From: Nematostella vectensis
Taxonomy: Eukaryota > Cnidaria > Anthozoa > Actiniaria > Edwardsiidae
DNA: 64,000 nucleotides
Direction of reading: 5' to 3'
NCBI RefSeq assembly: GCF_932526225.1
Contig: NC_064038.1
Coordinates: 12,895,070 to 12,959,069, forward strand
The notes below the pieces were generated by a model. That model ran no database searches, had not been told where the DNA came from, and saw only the letters and a program-made list of their open reading frames with translations. Positions 33,101 through 45,642 of the stretch are shown here, piece after piece. Positions within the stretch are counted from its first letter, which is position 1, and every line of letters begins with the position of its first letter. A program made the translations under genes and the position numbers.

Positions 33101-36100
33101 TCATTAAAATTTGGAATTAAGCTTTTGGTCAGAGGAACTCCTTGTATGCGGAATCTTGAGCTTATATATTGAGAATTGGAAAATTTCATGACATTTTTTT
33201 GCTCTGTCATTAGGCATTGCTTCCATTATAACAGTTCAAGAGACTTTCAATCAAATGCTGTTAAAGTTACTGGTCAGTTTCAAATCCCATTATGCAATCT
33301 ATTATGGAAGCCATTGGTTCAGACATTCAAACTGTTGGCAGTTTTATCTATATTCTAAGCCTCAAACATACTTGACTTTCATAGTCTAGCATCGTCGGGG
33401 AGTCTTATACTGATTCACACTCTACAACTTGATTTGTAGAAGTGGTGTGGGCCAGTTGCTTAATAAAAATCGTGCTGGCTAATCCAGTCTTCAGGGTTCT
33501 TTAGTTTATTGTACACATAGTGGGCACAATGGACTATTGTGAATGGGTACACTCTTTTTTTATAAGAACCTTTTTTTCATCCAGCCTGAGATTTCACCAA
33601 ATTTTAAGAACATACTAAGAACATGCTAAGGCTCAGATAGCAAAAAAATATTGCCTTTTTTAGTCCTGATTCGTTCTAAATTGATGAATCAAATTCTGCT
33701 CATAACAACAACCTTATAAATTGTTGCTATTGATCAATTGTGTAATTCTGTCCCTAATAATTAATTGGGTATTATATTTTTATATACACTAACATTTAAG
33801 AAAATTGTTAAGGACATATTCAGCCTTAAAACGCTCCAAAAATAAGAACAGCCCAGGCACAACTGAAAATTAGATGTTTGTATAAAAAAGGGTGTATTTC
33901 AATATCTTTTTATAAAAAAAAACGTATCACCTTGAAAACTTTTTCCATTTCCATTTCTAATATTTATTGTGCATTTGCCTGTGTGATTGGTGAAGCTCAG
34001 AATTTAAAACCTTTTTTCTGATTTGGTATTACAGTGAAATCCACAAGGGAAACAAAAACGGTTTGATTTAAAAGAGAGTTCAAGTTTATCAGAGTAGGAA
34101 TAAAAAAAAAACCTCTGTTTATAGGGAACACAAAGTCAGTACCAGCAAGCGATGCCTGCCTAAAAATGCCTGTGAGAGAGGCTAGGGTGTAAATAACAAA
34201 TTTTTAGGTTCTTAATTTGGTATTTAGTCTTTGGGATCCACTGTATATCAAGTTTGACTGTTTGATTGACGTCATGCAACTATATGCCAAAGAGAGACAA
34301 GGATTTCTCTTTTAGGATGTAAGTGGAGCATTACCATCAGAGTCTCCTTTGTAGCTGCTGAGCAACACATCAGTTTCCACAGTCTCTGCATTACTATCAA
34401 GGTCAACGACAGATGAACTAGCGGAGGGTAGGGATGACAAATCATCATCATCCCTGTATCGATGGGGAGATACTTGTTGGTGCATCGCTACATGGCCTGA
34501 TTTCCTGTTTGAATGAGCACCTTTACTTTGCGTTGTCCTTTGCTTTAATGCTAGGAACATGAACAATTAGACAAAAATAAAATGTTAGCATTTGTTTAAG
34601 AAAAAAGAAATCAGAAATTTTAACTAAATCTAATTAAACAATTGCTCAGAAAAGTCTAACTGACACGATATACACTTTCTTGACCAAAAATGACTTTTTA
34701 TTAGATTATGACTTATACAATTATTGGCCTAAATAAGGAACTTCAAAAATGCCTTGAAACCCTAGGTCTATCTTACATCCCCCCCCCCCCCCTTTCACCC
34801 AGCCCTCTCTCTCAAGAGGATAGGTGGAAAGATAGAGCACCAATGGGCCTGTTTATGGAACAGTAGTAATAGTCTTATAACCATCAAAAGAATGCTGAAT
34901 TCTAGAAAAAAGGATACCATTTAACAGATTACATATCAGGGCTAAGGAAAGGAAAGGCTTTTACTTTGGCAAACACAATTTCTTTAAAAAAGTATGACTT
35001 GCCTATAGAATCTCTAGTCATAAAAAATGACTTAAAATCGATTAATGAAAACACAATTTCCAACTATTTTTTTTGCATATTCAAATTACAGACCCTTGAA
35101 ACTAATTGCAATAAATCAATTTATTGGTTGCATCAGTAAAATTTTCTAGCAGTGCTTTGTGATCCAGATCTTAAAATTTTATCCCTCTGGCAATCTGCCC
35201 TGAAGAAGTCTTATTAAAGACGAAAATTTGGCAGAGTCGAATACCAGTTTTTGGTGTAATGTTAGATTTAATGTAGAGAATTGCTCTAAATTTAGAGTAG
35301 AGCAGATTTTCCGTATAAAAATAACCCAAACTCAGATAACAGCAGACTTACACTTTTACTAAAATTAAACATATCTAGCTCTTTAAGAATAGAACATCTC
35401 ATATTGAGAGCACGTATCCGAGCAATCAGAGGAAAAGTCGAAATAGAGTAGCCACAACACAAAATGCAAGCGTGGTTCGTCCTTAGCAACGGGGACGCCA
35501 CTTAGAAGATTACCTAATTCTCAACATGAATCAAGCCATAAATTCTTCAACGATTTATCATTAACGGAACTTCTATCGTTTATGAATTGTTTAATGATTT
35601 AAAGGAAAATATAGATTAAAACAAAAGACGACAACAACTTATTTCGCTAAATAATGCATCATTCCTTTTTACTAACGATAACAACAAAGACGGTCATTGT
35701 CTAAACCGAAACTTCTGTACTGCAAACAGTGTTCTACAATGAAAATGTAAAGTATATATGCTCTAAAATTACTTTGACTTTCCATGGTATTAGAACTTTT
35801 TGGGAAAATCTATAGTTCTAAGGTTATGTCTAAGTTACTGGTTTCGTTTGCACTTTATAATCTCTGTGTCTTTTGCGGTTTTGGTAACAAACTCAGAGAA
35901 ATTTTCCAAAATAGCGCAGTCAGTGACTGACATCGGTCATTTTTTTTTTCTAAGAACGGTAGTAATAAATTAAAGCTGTTATATCATTCACAAGGAGAGA
36001 AAGTGAAGGTATATTAAATATCAAGGAATAAATTGTGCGTCTCATACACAAATTATTTGACACATTCAAACAAAAAAAATATTCAAAACGACCGGTATCA

Positions 36101-36598
36101 ACGCAACCAAAACAAAAGCATTTTATGACCTGATCATTCATTGATACTAAAAAGAGTACGCTGTCGGAAATAGAAGTAAAATAAAGATTACAGATATCAG
36201 TTAAAAATCCGTAATCTATCGTTTTATGATGCACTTGACTTACATGAGACGGGTAACTCGGGAGAAGATTTGTGACCAAACGGTTCAACTCTAGCAGACA
36301 GATCGCGGTTGTATGTCTGGTTAACCCACTGCACTAGCTGCTCAGCTTTCTTTGCAGGCGAGGAATCACCCCTAAGGCTTCTCTCTAAAGCATCCATGAA
36401 GTAGTATTTCGGTTTGGGTGCAAGAAGATCTGATGGACGACGCGAATAAAGTTGTGTCCGTTTCTCGAAATCGGCGATGTAGGCTTCTAACGCGTCACTT
36501 GCCGAGTGAAACACTTTGTCCTGCAGTTCAAGCCGATGTCTTGTGGCCTTATCAGCTGCATGGTTTCCTCTGACGCTACTTTGGGAGGGAAAACTCAT
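27188..36598 (-). CDS. LAS2: LAS2 (C18orf54)-like protein, eight coding exons
   Basis: The rebuilt minus-strand exons are 36598-36244, 34550-34335, 32704-32533, 31832-30027, 29617-29485, 29113-28934, 28330-28282 and 27264-27188. Every junction has GT-AG, phases agree throughout, and the total is 2988 nt (995 residues). The start ATG at 36598 is MSFPSQS. The N-terminal segment KVFHSASDALEAYIADFE resembles the N-terminus of vertebrate LAS2, and APGPVEALKNMLFTMQ near the end may match its conserved C-terminal part. The large middle exon is Ser/Arg/Pro-rich and disordered. Vertebrate LAS2 is poorly characterised, so no function is claimed. The homology is from memory of motif similarity and needs a search. 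Confidence 0.7.
27730..28222. repeat. CAT/CAC trinucleotide microsatellite in the last intron
   Basis: About 490 bp of interrupted CAC, CAT and AAC triplets on the plus strand lie within the intron between exons at 28282 and 27264. Apparent open frames on both strands here are products of the triplet period. Confidence 0.95.
28464..28710. mobile_element. MITE copy 1 in an LAS2-like intron
   Basis: The ends AAAGCCGCATTGTCACC and GGTGACAATGCGGCTTT are perfect inverted repeats. A TTA/TAA-type target may flank them. The interior has no coding capacity. A second copy lies at 29638-29897. Confidence 0.85.
29638..29897. mobile_element. MITE copy 2 in an LAS2-like intron
   Basis: It shares most of its length with the copy at 28464-28710, including CAGGCCATCCGCTCTAAATTAT and AATAGACACACTGCTTTCAA. 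Its right end (GGTGACAATTCGGC) is slightly diverged. Confidence 0.85.
30027..31832 (-). CDS. Large disordered exon of the LAS2-like gene
   Basis: This 1806-nt exon is bounded by acceptor TGTTTTAG (31833-31840) and donor GTAAGT (30021-30026). It encodes about 600 residues dominated by Ser, Arg, Lys and Pro, with many SPSS, SPR and SRRR-like phosphorylation-type sites and an acidic Ser cluster (SDSSDTLVGTDSESD) near its end. The exon starts with one nucleotide that completes a split Ser codon, and it ends in phase 2. Confidence 0.8.
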
Positions 36599-36676
36599 GT
36601 GATCTTGGCAAATCAAATATTTTCCCAGTTTTACGCGTTGTAATCAGTCATCATTTCGAAACCTGGCGGCAAAACA

Positions 36677-36810
36677 ATGAGTGGTTCTTTCTGCGCATGG
36701 GCAGAGGTCCCAAATCGATATTTGATTGACATCATGTCAGATCTTATCGCGTCCCTGTCAAAATTACAAGAGGCTTGGAATGGGATCCCTGTTGTGTGTG
36801 CACTTTACAG
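36677..36810 (+). other. Possible first exon of a divergent gene
   Basis: The ATG at 36677 opens 44 codons (MSGSFCAWAEVPNRYLIDIM and on) and ends at CTTTACAG followed by GTACTT. This lies head to head with the LAS2-like start at 36598, only 79 bp apart, as in shared promoters. I could not find a following exon on the plus strand within the next 3 kb, so it may be chance. Confidence 0.25.
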
Positions 36811-37812
36811 GTACTTCTATGGTAATGCGAGCTAATGTTAGTCTAACTAATGGATGTAATACCCCTAAATTTTGCAAGTGTCTATTGTTCTTATAATTAC
36901 AGGGTTGTCATGGAAATATTTTGTCTTGGAAGAAGCATGCACTAACTTTGCTTCATAACTTATAATTGCAACAACTGCGCCATAAAGTTCTTGGTATCCC
37001 TGTGGAATGCACACGATATTTTGTCCAGCGACAACCGTATTAGTACCCAGTATCACTCTCGGGCTTGTCTTTGGTTCTTTTCGTTCTTTTCGTTCGTTTA
37101 GTTGTGTTTGTGTTGTGTCGTAGTGTTGTTGCGTCTGTCTTCGCTTGTTTGTCGCTGTGGTTTGACTCGACACGTTCGTAGCAGCATGTGGATAACAAGC
37201 AGTTGTGAATAACGAAGTCTTCGTTGTATGTTGCTTACAAAAGTTTTCAATCTGAATTTGCTCGCGTCTCTTGTCGACCAATTCTTTATAATGTTTGTCA
37301 TTGATTCTGTTTTCTATGTCTCTGTTTTGTGTTTCGTATCTATCTTGCGTGTTTATTGTCTGTATGTCCTGCTATATGTTGCTTGCTTGGTGTTTGTCAG
37401 TCTACTTTAGCTGCCTGTGACGAGACTAAGGCGAAGATGATACTCAAAATGATATCATTCACAAATCATCTGAGGCAGCTTTTCCCGTCTTGTAATGTAA
37501 TTAACACGTGGTTGTAGTTTAAGGATATTAAAAAAATCAATGGACTTAGAGCTATTCCAGTTTAAGAACTGTTACTTCCTCTTTTAGTTAGTACTCGCTT
37601 AAAAAAAAAAATATTGAGCTGTTAAACACGTCGTTTGCCCTTGCTTTGCTGAATAAATTGGTACCTCTTATATAGCAATAGAATTTCTAATAATTCTCAC
37701 CAGTCCAGGTGTCGCTACTGACTTTGTCGATTTTAAAATACATTCTGTATTTACACACAACGCTACCTTCCTCTACGTTGTCGCCGCGAAGGTCGGAGCC
37801 TCTGGTACCAAG

Positions 37813-37949
37813 GGCGGATCTTGCTTTTCGCTAAGGGGGGTTTGGTTCAGTGACAAAGGGAGGGGGGGTATTTCTTTTTTTGTTACATATTGCTTTCTGG
37901 CAGCCTAAAGGGGGGTTTAAACCCCCTTCACCCTCCCCCTAGATCCGCT
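37813..37949. mobile_element. Small palindromic transposon (GCGGATCT ends)
   Basis: GGCGGATCTTGCTTTT at the left is answered by CCCTAGATCCGCTA at the right, with G-rich and C-rich inner parts. A related right end (CTAGATCCGCTACTTG) follows a poly(C) tract at 47341-47355. Confidence 0.6.
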
Positions 37950-38067
37950 ACTCGGTACCTAGGGTACTAATCCTCCTAAAATGAACCTCAAACGAAGACA
38001 TTATCTTAGTTCTAACCCCAAAAATAAATAAAAAGTTCTAGCATATACTTCGTTTTCAACTCGAATA

Positions 38068-38194
38068 GGTCATTCCAGCTATATGTTTGCGCGCGCATTT
38101 TTAAGCTTGCACCAAACGAAGCGCGCGCTGCATGGCGGTACTTGAGGTAGGTTTTCATGGTGAGTGCGCGCGTATGCTTATAGCTGGAATGGCC
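38068..38194. mobile_element. Palindromic MITE with GGTCATTCCAGCTATA ends
   Basis: GGTCATTCCAGCTATA, then GCGCGCGC, is mirrored by GCGCGCGTATGCTTATAGCTGGAATGGCC at the right, separated by about 70 bp. No coding capacity. Confidence 0.8.
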
Positions 38195-39255
38195 TTTTGA
38201 TCGTAGAGGTCTTCTTACGCTTTAAATCCTACACAGAAGATATAAAGATATATTTACTAAAAAACTTCTCTTAGAAATGTGGATGCGTGTCGCAGGAAAG
38301 TTTGTTCAGTAATTTGAAGTTTCTCAGGGACGTAACAGAGAAAAACTTGGGGGTAAAAGGGCGATTAAGAAAAGTGGGTGAAGCAACGCCCCTATTATAT
38401 TCTTCAGTGATGGGTTTATATACAGTTTATTAAATCCACCATTGAATTGGGGATTTGCGGGGAGACCTAGGGTTGATTTGACGGGACAAAACCAAAAAAT
38501 ATTTACTCTGTCTTCTAGGTTTTTATTTTCAGTAGCAATTTCTATGGGTAACATACCAATATTTAAAATGCTTGAAAGTTATTTTATAAAAACTGTCCAA
38601 GGCCAGTTTACCATGGTTCCAGAGCTTCGAACGTCTCTCAGATCGAACCACCTCTATCTATGCTTGTTAACAAATACAAGCTATACAAATTAATACATGC
38701 GTATAGCCAGGATTTGCGGGAGGTGTGCATAGTCATAGATATCATATGGAAAATAACTAAAATATTTAATGAAACTTCAATTTGAAATGACACACTTTCA
38801 GAGAGGTCGACGGGGGGGGGGAGGGGGGGGTAAGCACAGAGATGAGCTAAGCACAGAGACGTATGAGGCTCTCAACCCGAGTAATGCCAGTGCGAGTGTT
38901 CATAAATGTTTACATGCTGCTTAACCATATTTGCTTGAGTTCGGATATCTTCTAGTGGATTCGTTACATCTACAGAGATTCAATTCTTGAACGTTAGAAT
39001 ACCAATCATCGAGTTACAATTTGGAGTCTATTAAGTTGTTAACGCAGACTTCCATTTACAGTACCAAGTACAAGTTCACGGGTTCCCTGTGCACGTAGAG
39101 TGGCAGACTCGCCACAGAACCACCAACGTAATGATACCAGTTTGCATAACCTTGACTTCTGATAGTTTATCACTAAACGTGATTTACAACCGTCTCTCTT
39201 CTTCTTTCGCCTGAAATTCGGGACTATTTACACGGGGTTGCTCCGCTTAAACACA

Positions 39256-42200
39256 TTATGTCCCTTTCTTGACGAGAGCCCCTGCAAAATGAGTGTCCGC
39301 GCTCTCCCACTTGCACGCCTGTGTACCCGTGCCGGATGAATGGACGCACACTTCGCTTGTAGTCTCCTCTCGCCACTCGGAACACTCTGTGCCGCATACT
39401 CTGTATTGGCGCTGCCTTTCTCTCAGTTGCGTAGCAACCGCGTACTGGTGCTCGCCCGAATCCCCGCGCTCCTTGCTCATCACCACAGGCACTCCGCTTT
39501 TTAGAAGCTGTAAAGATGTGCTTGTCGCAGTTTCAGTATTGCCATGGTCGTTCTCCGTGATGAGAGTAAGTGCGGTGTGGGAAATATCCTGGATTGACTG
39601 ACCGATGCGTCTCACGGCCTCCGTGGACGTACTGCAGTTGGGGTTCAGTTTTCGTGTGATGCGCTCGACAAGAAGAAAGGTCCGCTTAGCCATCGGTGAG
39701 AGAGTGGTGGAGTTCGGGGGACTTTGCCTGTGAAGGGATTTGTATCAGACAGACATCAGAGGGGGGGGGGGGGGGGGTAATACAAGGGGCATCAAGAAAA
39801 CAGGGGGTCACAGCCCCTACTGGTCATCATTTCCTTATAATTTGTGAAAAGGGGGGGGACTTTTACCATCATTCCATACCTTGTTTTTCTTCCTTTTCTT
39901 CTTATTTTATCTTATCTACTTATTGCTTTCCCTCAACTCCTAATTCCTCCATCTGTCTTTACCACCCTCTCAATTATCTTCCTATCCCTTTCTACCCTAC
40001 CCTACTACTCTCTCTCCATCTGCTTTTGACGCCAAACCGTTCTCTCCCCCCGCGCCACCTGAATTTCCATGATATAAAATCATGAAGAGGTTTCTTTCCC
40101 AAGACTAACATGAAAAATTGTACTGAACTGACCTGTGAGTCGTGCCAGCCATCTGCTCCCCCATGTTACCATAGTAACCAAGAATCATAGCCCAGGCCGC
40201 CGCGCCACACCCTGCCGCGCATGTACCGCGCGAGAAGTGTTGAAAGTCTGGAAACAATTCGGGTCGTGGGATCTTGTACAGTTCGGTGGCGACAGAGCGC
40301 GGATGGCGCGAGGACTTTAACACGATTCCGTAATTCACCACTACGATCTTCAATCGGCCGGTCATCACTTCAATGCGGAACCGAATCTCTTGTCCTTGGA
40401 GCTGCTTTCGGACAAAACGTGAATCGGATTCGATCCGGAGCTTGATATAACGATCTCCCAATCGGGTTTTCTTCACGTATTTCCGCTTAACGCGCGTGTA
40501 ATCAGAACCCTCGCACGCGTCACACAACACGCGGCAAAGACGGCGCTGCCAGCGGCTCGTGCTTTTTCGCGAGGGATGGCGACTCATTTTGCTGAATCCC
40601 GAGAAACGAATATATACTTCGTTTAGGTGTCGGCCTATCGGAAGGCGGACGATCTCGCCCGGACGCAGCCCGAGTTCGGTCTCCTCCTCTTCGTTATCGT
40701 CTTCGCGGTGTTGTTTGTGTTTGTTTCGGGAGCGATTTCGGTGCCATTTCCCTTTCGGCTTATCCGCGTCTTCACCATTCTCGTGCGTGTGCTTCTCTTC
40801 GTACGATTCGGATGAGATTCGGGTTGGTTCCGGAACCGGCCATTTGCCTTTAAATAAAGGAGACGCTTAAACGCACGAGAAAGTATAAGTTCATTTCGGA
40901 AGCTTTTTATCTAATCATGAAAGTCATGAGGAAGATTAAAGCATAAACCGAGGAGTCGACGCGAGTGCAACCGCAGCACAACAAGAGTACAACACGAGTC
41001 CGACGCAATTTTCACATGATAGGAAAGTTGACGGGAGTAGTAAGGCAACAGTACAAAACAAGGGCAACATGACACGAACACGACAAGAGCACAAAACAAA
41101 CACAACGAGAGTGCGAAAGTAGCAAAGAGAGTCCATCATTAGATGCAAACCGAGGCACAAATGAGAATAACAAGAACTCGACATGAACAGCAAACGGTGA
41201 TGTAAGAACCACGATAAGAAGTCGAGAATGATACGAACACGGTACGAGCAAAACGAAGACGACATATTACCTGACTTCATAGATAGCCACTTAAAACGGT
41301 TCCACTCCGGCAATTTTTTAACTCTGTTTGCGAGCTCCCGCCAGTCCTTTCGATATCCCGTCAACGCATTCGCCACTTGTTTGTCCAGGGCGCGCCACTT
41401 GACACTGTAGAACTACAAATATGGGCACTTAGTGGTCACGTGGCCAAGGTATTATCAATCATCAGCAGTTTGATCGCCTTAGCAATATAACATATATATT
41501 GTATATGTTATATATATTGTATATGTTATATATATTGTATATGTTATATATATTGTATATGTTATATATATATTGTATATGTTATATATATTGTATATGT
41601 TATATATATTGTATATGTTATATATAACTTCAATCCTAGTGCAACTTGCCTTTTGGCTATTTAAAAAAAAAACGTAAGTACAAATGGCGAATGGTAAAGG
41701 AAAACAGCAGTTTTCCGAGACCGAGAACTATGGTAATAAATCAAATAGTGCAGAAGAACTGACATGTGACACTTTGACAATATGTTTTACAAAAAAAGGT
41801 TTGTACCGTCTCAGGTCCAATGGTTTTACGTCGTTTCATGTACGTAAGAAAAATGCGAGAGAAGTGGAAGTAATGCTCCGCATTTACAACATTGTATGTT
41901 GTTGAATCAATGTCGTATATCGTTTGTTTCTTGGCTTTATTTCAAGGCGATGTCCGCCGTTGCGGTCATACCAGCCCTTCCCCGAGGCTAAATAAATCGG
42001 ATGTCGCATACCATTGAGTTCGTATTGACGATATCGTTGGTTGCCGACACCAGTCTCTTGAGGTTTCTGTCCTCGCATACCATTAGCCCTGTGGGCGTCA
42101 GCCGGTACACGCGATGGCATCGGTAACCAAGCCTCTCAGCCTGGTCGGCCATTAGGTCAATGGGACTGGGGACGGGTCCCTCTTCGGCAAGCCGGTGGTC

Positions 42201-45200
42201 CCCGGTCTCTTTAGCTGTTGGATTAATGAATTAATTAAGTTTTGATAGTTACTTTGAATCTATGATTTGGCGAACGACCATAATGAATGCTTCCAGGGAG
42301 TTATAACACATTCTAAGATAGAATGGTGTCAGCATAATGTCGTGATTTCCCAATTTTTTTTTTCAAATTTTTAAAAATATTTTTAAAAAATGAAATAAAA
42401 GCACACGAGTTATATAGAATATCCTGAACATTCCTTTTTACAGCAGAGAAAAAGCAGAAAGCCAAGGAGCCGCTTTCTTTCCCTTTAATTTAACAGAGGG
42501 TGGGTGAAGCGACCTTTCAGCCTCTGGAACCAAGGCCATTTCCCCAATAAAAACTGGGATAAAGGTCCCAGTAAATTTTATTTTTAAAAGGGGGGGTGGG
42601 GTTGTAGTGTAGCATGAAATCGGGGAGGGGGGAGAGGAGGGGGGAGATTGAAACAACAAAAAAGCAGCCACCAACAAGGTGGCTTTTTTCTCATAGCATT
42701 TTGTTCTATTATAGACAAGATTGCAATCCCCACAACCCTTCCCTTAGATCTGCCTGAGGGTACAGTCCCAACTCATTTGCATTTGTTCTATGAGCCCACC
42801 CGTAGTCATACCTGCTGATATGATTACATATCTTTCTCCTGTTTTTCCATGAAGTTTTAACTCCCAGTAGGCAATATATGCAGGAGGCAGATCCTTCCTG
42901 TATATAGGCCGCAAACTAATGATGTTATCAGAATTGCCAATGGCATCAGAAAGCTGGAATAATTCCTCCTTCGTCTCCCATGAAACATTCTGCTTCCACA
43001 TGGAGCTTGTGTTAGCTTCACGTTCAGGAACAACAGCCATGTCATCAGCCATATTGGCTTGTCTGGCTTCAGGACTGTTTCTATGAATACATAAGAGATT
43101 TAGAAAAGAAAAAGGTTTTCACAAGTGAGATATAAACATCATCTATTCACCCCACCCCTCTCCCCCAAATTCAAGGATTAAATACATTACAAAGATACAG
43201 TGTGGCAAGAGGTCAAACAATTGCAAAAAGCTTTTATTGTTCAACACATACACCAAGTAATCCCTACTTAAGAGAAATATACCACAGATGTGGATATAAA
43301 ACAGAGCCAAGAAAGTCACTATAGATCCCTAATCCTTATCTTACATCAGACAAATAAATGTGATACTCATTTTCATGGCACCTTGGCTACTTCACTCAAT
43401 TCACACTTCATGATGATCACCAAAAAACCACAAGAAACAGCCTCAAGCACTCTACACATCACCATAACAGCTGAATTGAATCAAAATAAGCCACCTAGTG
43501 ATGGATTTGACTTACAGCAAGATACATAAAACATTCAGGATATCAGTATGATGATATTTCAGAATGGTTGTGGCCTAAACAGACATGCATGCATCTAATA
43601 GCGGGAAAGAGGCAAATCAAGGCAAACCAAGACTAGACCATGTGGTGAAAGAGGCAAATCAATGTGGTTGACTTTAAGCTCAACCAGTAGGGGGCAGGTT
43701 TAAAATCATACATAAATTCACTGTTGGAGAATCTTGTTTTCATGAACAAATTGTCTGTCAAATCCCCTATACTACCTTTTTTCCGGAATTTCCTATAATT
43801 ACACCACTTTTAACTATAAACAGGAAACCAAAAGTTTTGTTGACAATCCATGTATTATGGTATATCATTTTCATGGTTAATTGGGTTAAGTTTTTTATGA
43901 ATTCTACTTAAAACATATGGACAGATTAACAAGTAAAATGCTTTACCAAGTAATTTTAGTTTTTTTGTGTTTAACAAAAGAAACTGTATGAAAGCTAGAA
44001 TAGCAGCATCTGTATTAGGAAACAAAAGTTTGAGACTTTCAAGTTTAAATACATAAGTGGGACTCATCTGTTTTGAATAATGCAATATGTGTGCACAACT
44101 ATTTAGAACACAAAACAGTGGTTACAATCGAACTGCCAAACTAGGCCGAGGCCGGACAACCCAGAAATACATTCCTTATAGCATCATATTAAAACAAATT
44201 TAATAAAAGTGGCTGATTTTAATTTGAAAAAAGATAGAACATTTCCTAATGAAATCAAAGTACACCTGGATATAATCTTGTTTGATCTTTAAAGTGGATT
44301 TCCTCAAAACAGAAAACAGAAGTTTTTTCTTATCTGTAACATCCCTCAAGAGCACACAGACTCCTGCAACAAATTACGTTTTGGAAACCATTTTCGTGTT
44401 ACGTCAATTTCCTTATCTACAGCTGTGACATTGAAATGGATTCCCTAACAGTAAAATGGGTTCGTTATTTGTTCCTGTTTTGAAAATCAGATAACAATGG
44501 CAACTTCTATACTATTCAGGGAAGCCTGGTTTTGTTTTGGCGTTTTTAGACTTTAAAACCGATGTGACAAAATCGACAGGGGGAACTAATTAAATCTTCA
44601 GCAAACACACGGTTTAATAACTGGAATCGATGAAAACCGAATACCACGGCCCCTTGGGACATCTTTCTTACACGAGAGAGCAATCACATCAAGCATTCAA
44701 ATTCATTGTGTTTTATAACAAATGCAATTAATTGTGTTTACCAGCATAAATTGGGACATTCCGTCCACGATTGACGCTAGTGCGCTTTTTAAAACGCAAA
44801 GATAATAATAATAATAAGTGATATCAGAACGCTTTTTTATATCAAACACACACAAGAAAGGTCGCCAAAAATAAAGAAACGTAAAAAACATAACGAAAAA
44901 CCATTAAGGAAATAAGGCAAATGCCTCAATTATTCTAGTAGTTTGTTATTTCATAAAACTCGGTTTGATCGAAAAGCTACACGTCGCTGTTCACGAGGAT
45001 TTGTGATCATTTGGAGCGATCAAGAAATACGATTTTATTCCCGCCTTATCTTTCCACGCGTCAGCCCATTACGACTTGAGCGCACTCGAAAACAGTCAGT
45101 CCACAGTCAAAGAAATGACTTGCGTATGTTTTTGGTAGGAAACCATGGTATTTTGATTGCAATTCTCATGTTGTTTATTCAGTCTCAATCACGAAATACC

Positions 45201-45642
45201 AAACGCGCAAACACATATCTTTTGACATTGGTATTTTAGCACCATCGAAATCCAAAAGTTGTATCGCGCGAGTAAGTCCTTCTAGCGGTAATTACGTTAC
45301 AGTTTCGCTCAATACTAAAACACTGTATACTTTAGATACTTAGAAATCCTATTTTCTTGCATGGATTTGCACCCTGCACGAAAGCTTTAAGACTTACCCA
45401 TGCGTCCTACCAATGAGATACACGGCTAAAAACCCGACCAGGAGAATAAACACGAAGAGACCAGCAAACAAACATATTCTCGGCGTTTTTGCGCTTCTTT
45501 CAGTGTCAAAATGTACCACAAGGCCAACTTCTGAATCTTCTTTTGCCACTTTGTTCCCCTCTAAGTCTATTTCCGAGTCACCACTCGTAGGAGGCAGCAA
45601 TGGCGGTTTTAGAACTTCCGATTTCAGTTCGGGTTTTACCAT
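39256..45642 (-). CDS. Type II membrane protein with C39-like cysteine peptidase domain
   Basis: The rebuilt exons are 45642-45398, 43080-42812, 42214-42012, 41412-41271, 40865-40133 and 39727-39256. All junctions are GT-AG and phases close over 2064 nt (687 residues). The N-terminus is polar, with a single membrane helix at residues about 56-77 and no cleavable signal, so the rest faces outside or the lumen. The central part is charged. Near residues 500-512, RGTCAAGCGAAAWAMILGYY resembles the catalytic Cys region of C39/papain-like peptidases. GEHQYAVATQ near residue 624, in the last exon, supplies a plausible catalytic His. Substrate is unknown. The junctions at 42012/41412 are less certain than the rest. 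Confidence 0.75.
41491..41637. repeat. 18-bp AT satellite in an intron
   Basis: About eight copies of TTATATATATTGTATATG lie between exons at 42012 and 41412 of the peptidase-like gene, close to its acceptor side. Confidence 0.95.

Noticed and set aside
35190-35260. CCTGAAGAAG...GACGAAAATTTGG resembling a Penelope-like element tail
   Set aside because: Too short and diverged to classify; no reverse-transcriptase or GIY-YIG remnant nearby.
40559-40870. Plus-strand frame of 103 residues
   Set aside because: Lies opposite the large exon of the peptidase-like gene, whose phases agree with its neighbours.
44943-45239. 98-residue plus-strand frame
   Set aside because: No recognisable domain or splice sites; lies within the first intron of the minus-strand peptidase-like gene.
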